The notes beneath the pieces were generated by a model. The model did no database searches. It saw only the letters and a program-made list of their open reading frames with translations, and was not told the origin of the DNA. From Lepas anatifera (lineage: Eukaryota > Arthropoda > Thecostraca > Lepadidae): a stretch of DNA of 64,000 nt. The stretch lies in the NCBI GenBank assembly GCA_034440635.1, contig JAOTON010001526.1, positions 901,501 to 965,500 of the forward strand. Direction: 5' to 3'. Of this stretch, positions 10,983 through 21,756 are shown piece after piece; the stretch's first letter is position 1; every line of letters starts with the position of its first letter. The position numbers and the translations under genes are program-made.

Positions 10983-12192
10983 CACGCGCTTTGACGGGGG
11001 TCTGAGCCACCTTCACCTTGACGAGGGGGTGGGTACCCGCCCCCTAAGATCTCGAGAACCACGGTAGGTAGCGAAAAACGGTAAAGCGTTGGGTAGCCCA
11101 TCTATTTCTTTATCGAAAATATTTGAACCATTTTTGGTCAGGTCACATTTAAGGTCACGAGAGGTTGAAACATGCCGTCCTACAAGTCTGCGAAGTATGG
11201 CAGCAGGCCAGACGAGTCGCACCAGTCATCTAAAATTCTCGCACCGCCAGCCACCAAAAATTCGCACCAATCTTCCATATACCAGGGAGAAAAACGCACC
11301 CATTCCTACCCACAAGATGCAATGCTATCTCTCTTATTAGTTAGTTAGTTAGTTGAGGACTTTTCATAAGGCCCCCTCCTGTATCTTTATAACCACCTAG
11401 CCATTATTTGTTTGGTTTTCAGTGTCACCTTCTTTGCACCAGTCTCACAAATTCGCACCAGGTTGGTAAAATTCGCACACTCGCTTCTGTCCCCAAGTGC
11501 ACTCGCACCAACGAGATCTCGTCAAAAATGTCATACTTTGCACACTGGCCGTCCTAGGGATAACATATAAATTAAGGTTTTCGGCCATTACATCTGAACA
11601 AGTAAAGATAGAGCAAAACTACTTTTAAACTATAGGAATCCTCGTAGCAAGCCGAATCGAATGATATATGATTTGACCTTGCTAGGTCAAATCAAGGATT
11701 TGACCTGACCTGAGGTCAGGTCAAGGTCAAATTATATAAAATTTATATTATTAGAACCGCAAAGACAAGGTGAGTCTAATGCAACTAGAATGAACGCTTT
11801 ATCACCATCCCTTACTGATTTATTCAGTAAAAAACATTTTTCCCGTGTATTTCCAACGGAGAGGTCATGCCTTGTACCTGACCTTAGGTCATCGATATCA
11901 AAAATACCGGAAAATATTTTAGAGAACTCGGTGGGCCCATTATGTGATGAGTTTCAATCGGATAAGTTCACCCTGCTCCGACTTATACTATCTTAAACTT
12001 TTTTTGAGGTCAGGTCACGACCTGTACTGGTGATCTGACCTGAGATGACCTAACCTTAAAATTTTCACAGAAGTTGTAAAGATGATGAGGGAAAATATAT
12101 GCCAAGTACGGCGGCGCTACGCGCCGCCGTTTTTCTACTGTCTCCGAAAAACCCGAGGGGGGCGGGTACCCGCCCTCCCGTCAATGCGCGTG
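10983..12192 (+). mobile_element. GGTCA-rich TTAA element B, copy 1 (interrupted)
   Basis: Termini CACGCGCTTTGACGGGGG and, reversed, CACGCGCATTGACGGG, flanked by TTAA at 10979-10982 and 12193-12196. Both ends carry GGGTACCCGCCC. The interior is full of AGGTCA/TGACCT. It is interrupted by element D at 11183-11548; without that insertion it is about 0.84 kb, like 24518-25430 and 45544-46390. It encodes no protein and is non-autonomous. Confidence 0.92.
11183..11548 (+). mobile_element. Small TIR element D, copy 2, nested in element B
   Basis: 366 bp. The 8-bp duplication CCGTCCTA lies at 11175-11182 and 11549-11556. The uninterrupted copies of element B near 24715 and 46190 show the matching empty site (GCCATAGGGATAAC / GCCGTCATAGGGATA), which confirms the insertion point. 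Confidence 0.95.
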
Positions 12193-12196
12193 TTAA

Positions 12197-13290
12197 CATA
12201 ACTACCAGCCATATGTTCAGCGGGAACATTTTTCAATGGATATTTATTTTCAGGCATTTTCTCAAATTTTTCAAGCTAAATCAGGGCACAACACAACAAA
12301 CGTGGGAGGCATTTTCTCTCGAAGATCTAGCAACTTCACCAGAAAACGATATAATTTGTGTTAAAATGCTTAGGTAAATACCGTGGAACAGAATTTATGT
12401 ACCAATGCAGTGATTTATATTCATCACGGCAGCGAAGAAGCTCCTTTGACATCACATTGAGCGCAATTTTTCGGAAAGACTATTTAATTCAGCACCATCT
12501 CGGCAGACATTTCCAAATGAAATATCGCAATCCATAATCATACATTTAATCATGATATAGGTGAGCAGAGAATCGACGGTATACAAATGCTAAACGAAAT
12601 CGTAACGCCGTGCACATAATTTGTGTGGTGTCGCGTTCATTTCCACACGTATTCTTTCATGGTTTGCGTACTAACGCAGTCTCAGCCACTGAGCCGTTCG
12701 TCACGATAAATATATGACGAATACTTCACTTCTTGTTCAGATGCACCAAAAATAGGACACTGTGTACAAAGATCACACTACTATACATAACAGGGAAGCC
12801 AACAGTTTGATTTGACTAGCATACATAACTGATAAGTTTACGGCGGCAACAAACTACGCAACACAAAATGTACAGATCACGCATAAAATTTTACCCCTGC
12901 CCATTGTTGGGTATGCAGGAGTGCCCTTCCCTTTCCCATGTGCCCATTTACTTTACGAAGAAAAACAAAGAAGAAAAATGTATAGCAAATATTATGGGCC
13001 ACACCACTCCCCGCTATTTTTTAGGTTTTAAAATGTTTTTGCGCAAGGGACATCCAAATCACAAAAAACACATGTAAAAAACCAAACGTACACACAACTG
13101 TTATCACTTCTATCATAGATATATAGATCAATGCACGTTCCTAAAATATATAAATAATCCTTTATCAATCACCGACTCGTACCTCTGACGCGGCGCTACA
13201 GCGGGTAAACGCCCGATTAGTATACGAACTGGGTGCATATACAGTATTATCAATAATAGCTGGCTACCTGAGGATACTACTCAATCACTT
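12197..13290. other. No feature recognised
   Basis: AT-rich interior of the 10.4-kb element, downstream of the P-like transposase remnant on its strand. It may be the transposase 3' flank. Confidence 0.4.
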
Positions 13291-15240
13291 TTACTGAATG
13301 TAGTAACGCATTCTCTTCATTTCCCGACGACTTTTCTGTTCTGCCCTTGCCTTTCGCTTCCCCTCCGCATACAACCGTTGCAGCCACTTCACCCGCATGT
13401 GTGTTCTCGTCACCGCGTACTTTCGCGCTACCTTTTCGTGAAGGTCCGGGAATTTAACCAGCACATCAGAAGTCAAACGGCGAATGAATCCTGGTTTCCT
13501 ATCGATGTCGCTTGGTCCATGCATATCACAAACTAAAACCTCTAGCTCCCCTACTTGCCTAAGCCACTTTTCACTTGGTATTGTGAGACCACCCCGATTG
13601 AGACGTTGCAACCACTCCAGTTTCCCACTTTCATCTACTACAGGCACGGTCGATGATATGTATCAGAGAGAGCTGTCCACAGGTTTGCATTTTGCAGCAA
13701 CAAAGCCCGCCACGTAGGCCGGTGCCTGCTTACAAAGTTTTTGGTTCGCGTCCCCTGCTGACGGAGCAGCTCGTTCCGCGGCGTCGTCCTGGTCATCCTC
13801 GTCCAGCCAGTCCTGTTCCGGGTTGTCCGGTACCGGTGGAGCGGGGCACGGCTGCACCCTCTCCATCTGATCACACAGCAGCGATGTCATCCAGCTCTTC
13901 AGTAATGACTGTCGGGGGGGCGTCCAGTTGCAGGGTAGCCGCACTCAGGTATGTTGATTGTTCTTCTTCCAGCGAGACTGGGGCTCCATCAGCATGTGGT
14001 CTAGCATGAGAACACGAGTCTTCGCCTCCACCGCCGTTGGGTGGGTGCTACCTGCTCCCAAGCACCTGACCTGAGAGAAGAAGTTTGTTACCATGTCCTG
14101 ATTCACCCGAGACGTCAGAAAGTACTTGACACCGTAGATGTTCTGAAGCATGCCGTGGAGACCTCGCAGGGCTGTTAAGGACGTGATGAACCCGTTCTGG
14201 AATGGTACCTGCTCTGGCATCCGACTCGGGAGTCCCGAATCAGCCGCATGAACTCGAGCAGAGAAGTATACTGAGCATTGATGGTGTGCTCCAAGCCGAA
14301 TGCTGACCGATGAGCCTTGCCGTCCAGGAAGCACCGAAAGTTGCAGGTGTCGAACATCTCGTCGCAGGTGATGACGAACTGAGCCTGCTTGACGAAGCGC
14401 TGACCGAATAGGTGGAGTAGACACTTTCCCACGCGCTCGCTGAGCATCTGGGCTGCTGGACGTACTCGCTGTCGCTCCTGGCCAGTCACCTGACGGAAAT
14501 TTTGTGGTATAAACTTCATCTGACGATCATCAACTGATGGGCGATTGTCAAAACGAACAGTTTTATTGGATATTTTGCTATATCGAGCGAATAACGGACA
14601 CTTAGCCAAATATTCACAATCTAGTCATTTATCATGATTGTTCAACTTAACAGATATTAGAAGATGAAACATGTTCAGCTCTCACACATTTATAGATTTG
14701 TTTTAAATCTATTTTCACCTATCAGGGAAGGTTCATAATGTCCTTTTATTCAAAAGAGGACCACTAAAATTATTGCTATGTTCCCGTTGCCAGTGAAAAA
14801 TATATTAATATGTTCATTCGGATGAGTGACCTGAGATTCATTTGATAGCAATGCAATCCATTGTGCCTCTGCAAATACTATTGTACACAGTATATTAATA
14901 AAAACGGTATAAACCAAATGGAAAGGTGCACTCTCGAGCACTGAATAATTTAAAATCCTATACAAATGATTTAAATTTCACGTCCAGCACATATAAAAAG
15001 AACGCAAGTAAAAGTTTGATGCACAAAACTGATGGCCCATACCTTTATATGCTTTAACTGAAGGGCGTGGCAAAGCAGAAGCTTGGCATTGTCCTTTGCC
15101 AAAAGCTGCTGGGGGAGGCCCTTGTCTACTACCGGTGCCTCTGGACCCAGTAGCCTCAGACCCTGGTCCAAGATGTGGTTCCTCAGCAGCTTCAGGAAGT
15201 GAGGGACCATCCACAGATCTTAAGCCACTGGCAGCACCTG
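13291..15240 (-). pseudogene. P-element/THAP9-like transposase, decayed
   Basis: Read on the minus strand from 15240 down. A first block reads VPHFLKLLRNHILDQGLRLL and KLLLCHALQLKHIKV, matching the segment of P-superfamily transposases around the PHLLKxxRN motif, and ends at a possible GTATGG donor. The next block (14609-14200) has MLSERVGKCLLHL, then after a frameshift near 14225 VPFQNGFITSLTALRGLHGM, YFLTSRVNQDMVTNFFSQVR and STHPTAVEAKTRVL. This is the RLNQDxxENFFSxIR..HPT signature of P/THAP9 proteins. Further down are APAYVAGFVAAK and a C-terminal LNRGGLTIPSEKWL block, with more frame changes. The N-terminal THAP zinc finger was not found. It sits inside the TTAA element, although P elements normally make 8-bp duplications. 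Confidence 0.82.
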
Positions 15241-15433
15241 AAAAATTCATACAAGCATTAGGAAAGGACAGGCAAAAAATATGGAATGGAAGACTTCAAT
15301 TCCCAGGACTTAAATGTGAGCACAAACTTGGCTTAGGGCCAAAATGTTTTATAAGAATGCTATCCATCACATTACTATATTTCAAGTTATTACACAAAAG
15401 TGACAGCAGAAAAAGAAGCAACAAAATCATTGT

Positions 15434-17575
15434 TTGCTACAAGTAAGTATGCAAGTATGTAGGTTGAGAAGATCTTTGGCATTAGTGCCATGGAATATTA
15501 TGGAAAACTTACATATAGATGACGCTGTGAACATGTTTTACGATATACTGGACGCTGCCATACGTGATCATGTTCCGACAGTGGTGCTGCGTCGCAAATT
15601 TCCTCCGTGGTTTGACGCTGATGTCCGGCAGGCTTTGCGTGAAAAGGAAGCCGCTTTTAAACGCAAGAAGCATAACAGAACACCAGACGCAGAGAGGGAT
15701 TTCCGGGAGAAACGTAGATATTTTAAAGATGTTTCGTGCAGAAAGTATTTTAGCTATATCAAAGGTATGATTGGGGACTTCAAGTCGAATCCTAAACGTT
15801 TTTGGTCTTTTTTAAAATGTACCAAGGGCACGAAAAGCCAGCTCCCTGTACTTTTAGATGGCGACAGAGTGTTGAATAGTGATGTCGAGCGGGCGAATCT
15901 GCTAAATACGACATTCGCAAGTAGGTTTACTGATCCCACCGTACAGGATTATCCTGAAGCACCCATTTACGACCTGAGCTCACTCAATCACTTTGTGATT
16001 ACTGAACCATGTGTTCGCAACTCCTTGAATACTCTCCAAGTGCATAAGGCCTGTGGGCCTGATAACATTAGTGCACGAATTATAAAGGAGTGCAGTGACC
16101 AGCTGTCGGTCCCGTTGACTGTACTTTTTAGGATGTCAGTGTCTCAAGGTGTCTTTCCGAGCAGATGGGTGGAGGCTAACATCGTGCCCATTCACAAAAA
16201 GGGGTCTAGAAAATTACCTTCAAATTATCGTTCCGTCTCACTCACCTCGCTGTTTGGCAAACTTCTCGAACGGTGCGTATGTGACGTACTTCTTTCTCAC
16301 GTGCAGCCAGTCCTGACTCCAAAACAACATGGTTTTGTCCCACGCCGATCATGTGACTCAAATTTAGCTTGCCTTTTAAAAACGGCGTGGGAGTCTATAT
16401 CATTAGGCCATCAAACTGACGTTATCTATACGGACTATTCAGCGGCGTTCCAGAACGTCAATCACAAACTTCTTATTCACAAATTGAAAAACTCTTACCA
16501 AATCTCAGGTGCGGCCCTGGAATGGCTTACATCATATTTAGGAAATCGTAAGCAACGCGTTATTGTGAACGGAAAATGTTCTGCTTGGGTCCATGTACGC
16601 TCTGGAACTCCGGAAGGTGGAATTATCTCGCCGCTCCTCTTCGCCCTGTACATAAACGATCTTCCAGACAAAATTAAGACTAATTATCTCTTATTTGCTG
16701 ACGATGTAAAATTATACAACAAAATTACTTCGCAACACGACATTGAGCTCCTTCAGGACGATCTAACATCTTTAGCTGCATGGTCTGCACTTTGGAAGCT
16801 TCAACTCAATCCAGCCAAATGTAAATCGTTCACTGTGTCATTGAAACGAAAGCCTATTCCAACCACATACAAAATCCAAAACTCTACTCTAGAGAAAGTC
16901 TGTGCAATCCGGGACCTTGGAGTGTGGTTGGATTCTAAATTGACGTTTGTAGAACACCTGAATCACATTGTTAGTAAGGCGAACAGGGCGCTAGGTCTGA
17001 TGATTCGGTCTCTTCAGGTTGGCCATTCAGAGGGGAGAGCGAGACGGAAGTTGAAACCCGAACCAATCATGGCGGCTTATTTTGGCAACATTCGATCTAT
17101 TATGGAGTTTGGCTGCGTAATTTGGGGTGGGGCTGCCAAGACTCATCTTGATAGACTGGACAAAATTCAGCATAAATTCTTGATTTGGCTCGCGTCAAGC
17201 TCAACGAAAAGCTCACCATCATTTGTGTACCATGATCTTTTGGCTACGTTCAAAATAAACACTCTGGCTAATCGACGACTACAATATGATATCCTTTTCG
17301 CACACAAAATTATCTCCGGAAAAATAGACTCCGCCTTTCTGCTCGGTAATTTCCCTTTTCATGTCCCAGGAAGGAACACAAGGGCAATGTTCGGTAGTAT
17401 GCTGCATGTTCCATTTGGAAGGGTAGAAACTGTGAGGCGTGGATTGTTTTGTCGCTCGACCACTAATTTTAACTCGTATCTGACGGCATGCCCACTTTCC
17501 GACCCTTTTAGATTTCCATTTGGTCAGTTTAGAGCACAGGTTCGTTTATATATCAAGTCGTTGCCTGCGAGTTGA
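15434..17575 (+). CDS. LINE ORF2 reverse transcriptase, 5'-truncated
   Basis: Open frame of 713 codons encoding the reverse transcriptase of a non-LTR retrotransposon of the CR1/Jockey-like group. Visible in order: post-endonuclease linker (PPWFDADVRQALREKEAAFK, about residue 57 on), KACGPDNIS, ANIVPIHKKGS, NYRSVSLTS, DYSAAFQNVNH (D334), SGTPEGGIISPLLFALYIND, FADD at 421-424 (catalytic pair; most relatives have YADD), then thumb and C-terminal domains. The N-terminal endonuclease and ORF1 are missing, so the insertion is 5'-truncated, and the ATG at 15434 is probably not the original start. The long intact frame suggests a young copy. It lies within the 10.4-kb TTAA element. Confidence 0.93.
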   Translation: MLQVSMQVCRLRRSLALVPWNIMENLHIDDAVNMFYDILDAAIRDHVPTVVLRRKFPPWFDADVRQALREKEAAFKRKKHNRTPDAERDFREKRRYFKDVSCRKYFSYIKGMIGDFKSNPKRFWSFLKCTKGTKSQLPVLLDGDRVLNSDVERANLLNTTFASRFTDPTVQDYPEAPIYDLSSLNHFVITEPCVRNSLNTLQVHKACGPDNISARIIKECSDQLSVPLTVLFRMSVSQGVFPSRWVEANIVPIHKKGSRKLPSNYRSVSLTSLFGKLLERCVCDVLLSHVQPVLTPKQHGFVPRRSCDSNLACLLKTAWESISLGHQTDVIYTDYSAAFQNVNHKLLIHKLKNSYQISGAALEWLTSYLGNRKQRVIVNGKCSAWVHVRSGTPEGGIISPLLFALYINDLPDKIKTNYLLFADDVKLYNKITSQHDIELLQDDLTSLAAWSALWKLQLNPAKCKSFTVSLKRKPIPTTYKIQNSTLEKVCAIRDLGVWLDSKLTFVEHLNHIVSKANRALGLMIRSLQVGHSEGRARRKLKPEPIMAAYFGNIRSIMEFGCVIWGGAAKTHLDRLDKIQHKFLIWLASSSTKSSPSFVYHDLLATFKINTLANRRLQYDILFAHKIISGKIDSAFLLGNFPFHVPGRNTRAMFGSMLHVPFGRVETVRRGLFCRSTTNFNSYLTACPLSDPFRFPFGQFRAQVRLYIKSLPAS

Positions 17576-17782
17576 ACAAAGTGAACTTTTTAACTGTTTG
17601 ATATTCTTATGTTTACTGTTTTAAGTGCATATTTTAGTCAGCTCGCAATGTGATCGTTGTTTGTAGTTTGTTGGCTCCTCATTTTTACCTGTAGTTGTAT
17701 GTGACCTGTTTACCGTGACCATGTTTTATGATTCCTGACTTGAGCTCTTATTGGGGTATGACCCTGTTGCTCATATAGCACT

Positions 17783-17788
17783 AATAAA
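17783..17788 (+). terminator. AATAAA at LINE 3' end
   Basis: Hexamer within CACTAATAAATATGG at the end of the LINE 3' UTR. It is either a polyadenylation signal or the start of a simple (AATA) tail. Confidence 0.5.
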
Positions 17789-17811
17789 TATGGTACTTTT
17801 GACTAGGCCTA

Positions 17812-18460
17812 GTCAATGTGAGTGCCCCTGGAGACAGGAACAAGTGGTGCAAATTTTATTAACCTGGTGCAAATTTGAGACTGGTGCAAAGGAGGTAACG
17901 CTGAAAACCAAACGAATAATGCAAAAATGGTTATAAAGACACAAGGAAAATTGCATCATGTGGGTAGGGACCTGTCTGCAAAGTATGGCAGCAGGCCAGA
18001 CAAGCTGCACCAGCCATCTGAAATTCTTGCACCGACAGCCACCAAAAATTCACACTAACCTGTCATATTACCAGGGAAAAACGCTCTCATTCCTACCCAC
18101 ACAATGCAATGCTGTCTCTCTTATTAGTGAGATAGTTAAGGACTTTTTCAAGCCCCCTCCTCAGTCTTTATAACCATTCAGTCAATATTTGTTTGGTTTT
18201 CGGTGTCACCTTTCTTGCACCAGTCTCACAAATTCACACAAGGTTGATTGACTTTGCACCACTTGATCCTGTCTCCAAGTACACTCGCACCAACGAGATC
18301 TTGAAGAAAATGCCATACTTTGCACACTAGGGTAGGGATGGGTGCTTTCTCCCTGGTATACTGCAGATTGGTGTGAATTTAGGTGGCTGGCTGTGCAAAT
18401 TTGTGCCAGAGTTTTAGATGGCTGGTGCGACTCTTCTGACCGGCTGCCATACTTTCCACA
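17812..18460 (-). mobile_element. Small TIR element D, copy 3, split by copy 4
   Basis: Reverse-oriented D sequence in two pieces, 17812-17970 and 18339-18460. The right piece ends in GCTGCCATACTTTCCACAATGG. It is the host for the complete copy at 17971-18330. The left end is truncated. Confidence 0.85.
17971..18330 (+). mobile_element. Small TIR element D, copy 4, inserted in copy 3
   Basis: 360 bp, complete, with an 8-bp duplication GGTAGGGA at 17963-17970 and 18331-18338. Opposite orientation to its host copy, so the pair forms a palindromic structure. This shows continued mobility of the family after copy 3 arrived. Confidence 0.93.
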
Positions 18461-19889
18461 ATGGTGAATATATATAAAACATATATCATGTTTGCTACAA
18501 AGCAATGAAAAGGAGAACAGAGAAAATGGCAATTATTGATAAGCGACCTTCCCACACACCAAAATGGATATGTGCACCGGTTGGAAACAAAAGTTTCTTC
18601 TGGAAATCAAGTTTATGCCTCCAGATATATGCAGGATCTGCGCTGCCCCAAATGCCTCAAGAAACCAGCCACATTCTCCAGACAGAATATCATTGAGGAC
18701 AGAAAATAGAGTTGTTGTTACCCACATCACACATCTCCAACATAGAGGAAGGACAAGACTTCTAAATTTGCCCCACCTAGCATACGGGAGAAAAAAGAGA
18801 TGAGCTTGCCATAGTACCTAAACATGTATAGATCAAGGCATGTTAAGGTCTAATTTGAGCTATCTGAATGCTCTGTTTAATCTTTAATTTAAAAGTTTCA
18901 AGGGCCACATAGGTTGCCAAAACCCAAAAAATGTCTTGCTTATCTTTTAAGAATGACAAATATTAAAGAACATCTATCTTTAAAAGTTAGCAAACTCACA
19001 GAGTTCACTTACAGTTGGTACAAAAATATTTCATCCATCATCAACCTTAGCACAATATCCTAGTTTCTCCAGAACCTACATGTATGATCGCACACCAACA
19101 TCCCACAATCTCCTTCCCTTATGCTTTCTGACTAAAAACAAAGTTTTATGGCAATTGCTCAGAGTACTGTTGTAACTAACTATGGTGTCTCTATTGGTTT
19201 GCTAACTATGATAGCACGGCGGATGGGCCGATGGGCTTTATTTTTCTGAAGCCATTCACATATACTCGGTGGTACAAAGAAAAAAACAGGCACAAAACAG
19301 AAGATTTCTTCTGCATCAGCTCTGCAAAATACTATTTGTACTATTACCTGTGGAAGATAACATGAGAATACAAGAACAACTCTCACTAAAATCTTCGAAA
19401 TCCCCTATATAACTATGCTTTTGTTTCCCTTGCTTCAATACAGATTAAATATGTCTCTTTTCGTTCATATATGTCTTACTGCGCCCTCGGGTCTTCAACC
19501 GTTTTCTGCAATATCCCCAGAATGACGAGACTTTTGCGTCAGAAAGGTCACGTGACCTCCCTTTGAGTTGGCTATGCCTTCTGATTGGTCAGTTGTGATT
19601 ACTTAAAAATCCTATATTTCTATTATAATATTATTTTGGGCTGTAGATATTCTGAAATAATTTTTGTTTTTATTGGTTCAAAACTTTCAAGTCACTGCTT
19701 AGGAAAAATACGACCATTTTTTTAGAGAAATTGATAGCCCTAGCCGTGTGTACGTCATATACATCGATATGCAGTGTATCGATAAAGTCGTCTATAAATG
19801 TTGACTTTGAGATCAATTTTAAGGCATTTGGAGGCCGAATTCGCAAAAATGAGAATATGACTTCTGAAACAACTTTTGTGACCTTTTGA
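18461..19889. other. Right part of the 10.4-kb element, no gene recognised
   Basis: A weak repeat-H match lies at about 18640-18700. Otherwise it is AT-rich sequence without recognisable coding. If the P-like transposase had upstream exons (THAP domain) they would be expected here or beyond the LINE, but none was identified. Confidence 0.4.
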
Positions 19890-20559
19890 TCTAGCCAATA
19901 AAAATTTTTCGCGTATCTCCCTTTAAAGCACTCTCACGTCATGGTTCATACTTTGCAGCACAAACTCGTACCTTGGCTACGCACCCACATGCCAGCTTTG
20001 AAGAAAATACATTACGTATCAGACGGGTGCGGTGGCCAATACAAAAACAATTTTCACTTTATCAATGCTTGTTATCATCCAGATAGACTTTCAAATATCA
20101 TGTGAATGACACTTCTTTGCTACCAGCCACGGGTAGCAAAGAACGGAGTTGGCGGCAAAGTTAGAAGAAGAACAGCCCAGGTAAGCTCAAGGAGAGAAGA
20201 AAAGGATCAGATCTTGGATCCGCTATTGATGTTCTCTTTTCTGACGCAAGACTTCGACACCACACTCCATTTCGAGTTTGTCAGTAGAGAGGAGGTCTTT
20301 CAAATGTCAAAATGACTGATACAGCGGAACAGCTCGGCGTTGAAGATCAAGGGCACCCAATGGTTTCATCGTTTCACACCCGTAAACCTGAACACCATGC
20401 AGGTCCGAGAGCTCTCTGAAGACATCGACGGAACCAGTGGCAGATCTAGCCGGTCGGTTTGGGAGGAGCAAACCAAAGTCAAAAAGGAAAAAAGAAAAAA
20501 ATGTCACGCAGTGGAATGTTGTGGTACAATAATATGACTTGACATTAAGATTTGGAATA

Positions 20560-20835
20560 TTTGAGCCAAAAGACAAAAAAACGTTACGGGGTGAAAAATT
20601 ATGGGCTCAAAATACTTGTTTCTATCCAAGATCCAATATTTACACTGAACTTACCTGGTTCTGTTTGAAGTTGAGAGTTGAAGCACCGAAATCTTGCTTA
20701 TAAATTAAAAAGGAGTCGGGGCATAAAGGAGGTCGACCGCTTGGGGAGGGGGGGCAAAAACATAGTTTTGCCTCTAGCTTTTCATTTGGGGGGACATGCC
20801 GTTTTTGCTTCCCCCCTGAATCCGCCACTGGACGG
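20560..20835 (+). repeat. Dispersed repeat G, copy 2
   Basis: Matches 26225-26490 in the same orientation and 3262-3500 in reverse, from AAAAAAACGTTACGGGGTGAAA through the CTGGTTCTGTTTGAAGTTGAG block to the C-rich CCCCCTGAATCCGCCACTG end. Confidence 0.8.
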
Positions 20836-21267
20836 AACAGAGCTGCCTACTGTGACAGCGTAAGGTCAGCTCAGCACAAAGACAGCTCATGGAGGCGCCA
20901 ACTCACGTATTTCGGTGCATTGTTGCAAACCGGTGTCCGGTGTACATACATAGATATTTTTGCACGTGCTGACAAATGCTTGCTTCCTTTAACTTCAAGG
21001 AGAGTCAAATCGCGCAAAGATATCGTCAAGGAGAGAGTATTGCTATAGTTCTAACTCGCAAGTGGGAAATGCTTGCTTCGGTCCGATGCAGAAAAAAACT
21101 TATTCGAATTGACGCGATAGGCGAGTTCTATATATGAACATGGGAAACCACTATTGCTTTATTTGGTTTTCACCAGACTTCTAGCACTGTTCCTATTGTA
21201 TCACCATTTCGTCCCACTACATGTCCAATGTACTGTCGAAGCCCCAGCGACGAGTTATTGTCATCCT
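20836..21267. other. No feature recognised
   Basis: Short unique stretch between repeat G and the TTAA MITE. No coding seen. Confidence 0.4.
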
Positions 21268-21271
21268 TTAA

Positions 21272-21723
21272 AGGGAAGTGGCACCTTCATAACGTGATTT
21301 TAACTGAGATAGCCATGTTGTGAAGTAAGTCGGAAACCCGGTAGGTTCTCCATATATCATTTGTCTTGGAACTCGAGATTTCCGTAGAAAAAAGCTAAAA
21401 CCTACCTGCAATGTACCCCTCATGTACCCTTAGCAGCGGGCCACAGTTGTCATGGCTGTTGGTGTGGCGACATATGCTGACGTCACGATGATCATCAGCC
21501 AATCGAAGCCCTTGAAGCGTTTCGAGTATGGTAGTGGTTGCCAGATCATGACATCATCCACAGGCAGATATTTATTTCTTTTTTTAGAGGAGTATTTTAA
21601 ATATCAAAATATTGAGCTTATTATAAATTTTTCAGAGAAATCATGAGTGCTTTCATTATTTTCGGCTAAAAGTACGCCTAACTACACTAAATTCCAGGAT
21701 TCGACCAAGGTGCCACATTCCCT
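21272..21723 (+). mobile_element. TTAA MITE A, copy 1
   Basis: 452 bp, flanked by TTAA (21268-21271, 21724-21727). Termini AGGGAAGTGGCACCTT and, reversed, AGGGAATGTGGCACCTT. Non-coding. It belongs to a five-copy family in this window. The terminal AGGGA is shared with the 10.4-kb TTAA element. Confidence 0.93.
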
Positions 21724-21756
21724 TTAAAGCACTGTGCTGAGCATTAAGCATTGTGC

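Larger units (their letters stand above)
15434..17790 (+). mobile_element. 5'-truncated CR1/Jockey-like LINE
   Basis: Contains the RT frame, a 3' UTR of about 210 bp and a terminal AATAAA at 17783-17788 followed by loss of similarity. The exact 5' end (about 15434-15480) and target duplication could not be fixed. Confidence 0.85.
9491..19922. mobile_element. 10.4-kb TIR element with TTAA target duplication
   Basis: The left end is AGGGAGATACGCGAAAAA and the right end is its reverse complement, extended to 28 bp with one mismatch. TTAA is duplicated at 9487-9490 and 19923-19926. Removing the element plus one TTAA restores an open frame across the junction, which independently proves the limits. 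TTAA duplications are made by piggyBac and Kolobok elements; the AGGGA terminus resembles the smaller 0.45-kb TTAA MITEs here (21272, 22145, 29305, 54013, 62365). Cargo: a P/THAP9-like transposase remnant (13291-15240, minus), a LINE (15434-17790) and several nested small elements. Confidence 0.9.
9236..20435 (+). pseudogene. Conserved transposase-like ORF split by a 10.4-kb insertion
   Basis: Two segments read as one protein when 9491-19926 is skipped. The left side runs LTHHHYISKAQGDYIANWKK to FLSDDLK. The right side continues in frame with HSHVMVHTLQHKLVPWL, then KKIHYVSDGCGGQYKNNFHF. The frame breaks at the TGA near 20103, but related sequence continues (KNGVGGKVRRRTAQ, QILDPLLMFSF, KGTQWFHRF) to about 20435. 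I recognise the pattern, with IDDLSENY, SDG..QYKN and GVGGKVRR blocks, as an uncharacterised family common in invertebrate genomes. The spaced aspartates suggest a DDE-type transposase, but this is inference. The copy is inactive: disrupted by the insertion and by at least one stop. Confidence 0.75.

Noticed and set aside
10983..12192. Assignment of GGTCA elements to piggyBac by TTAA alone
   Set aside because: TTAA duplications are shared by piggyBac and Kolobok; no transposase is linked to these termini, so only TTAA-specific is claimed.
13653..14009. Plus-strand open frame of 118 codons
   Set aside because: Shadow of the P-like transposase on the opposite strand.
15096..15446. Plus-strand open frame of 116 codons before the LINE
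   Set aside because: Overlaps in antisense the PHFLKLLRN exon of the P-like transposase and has no family resemblance.
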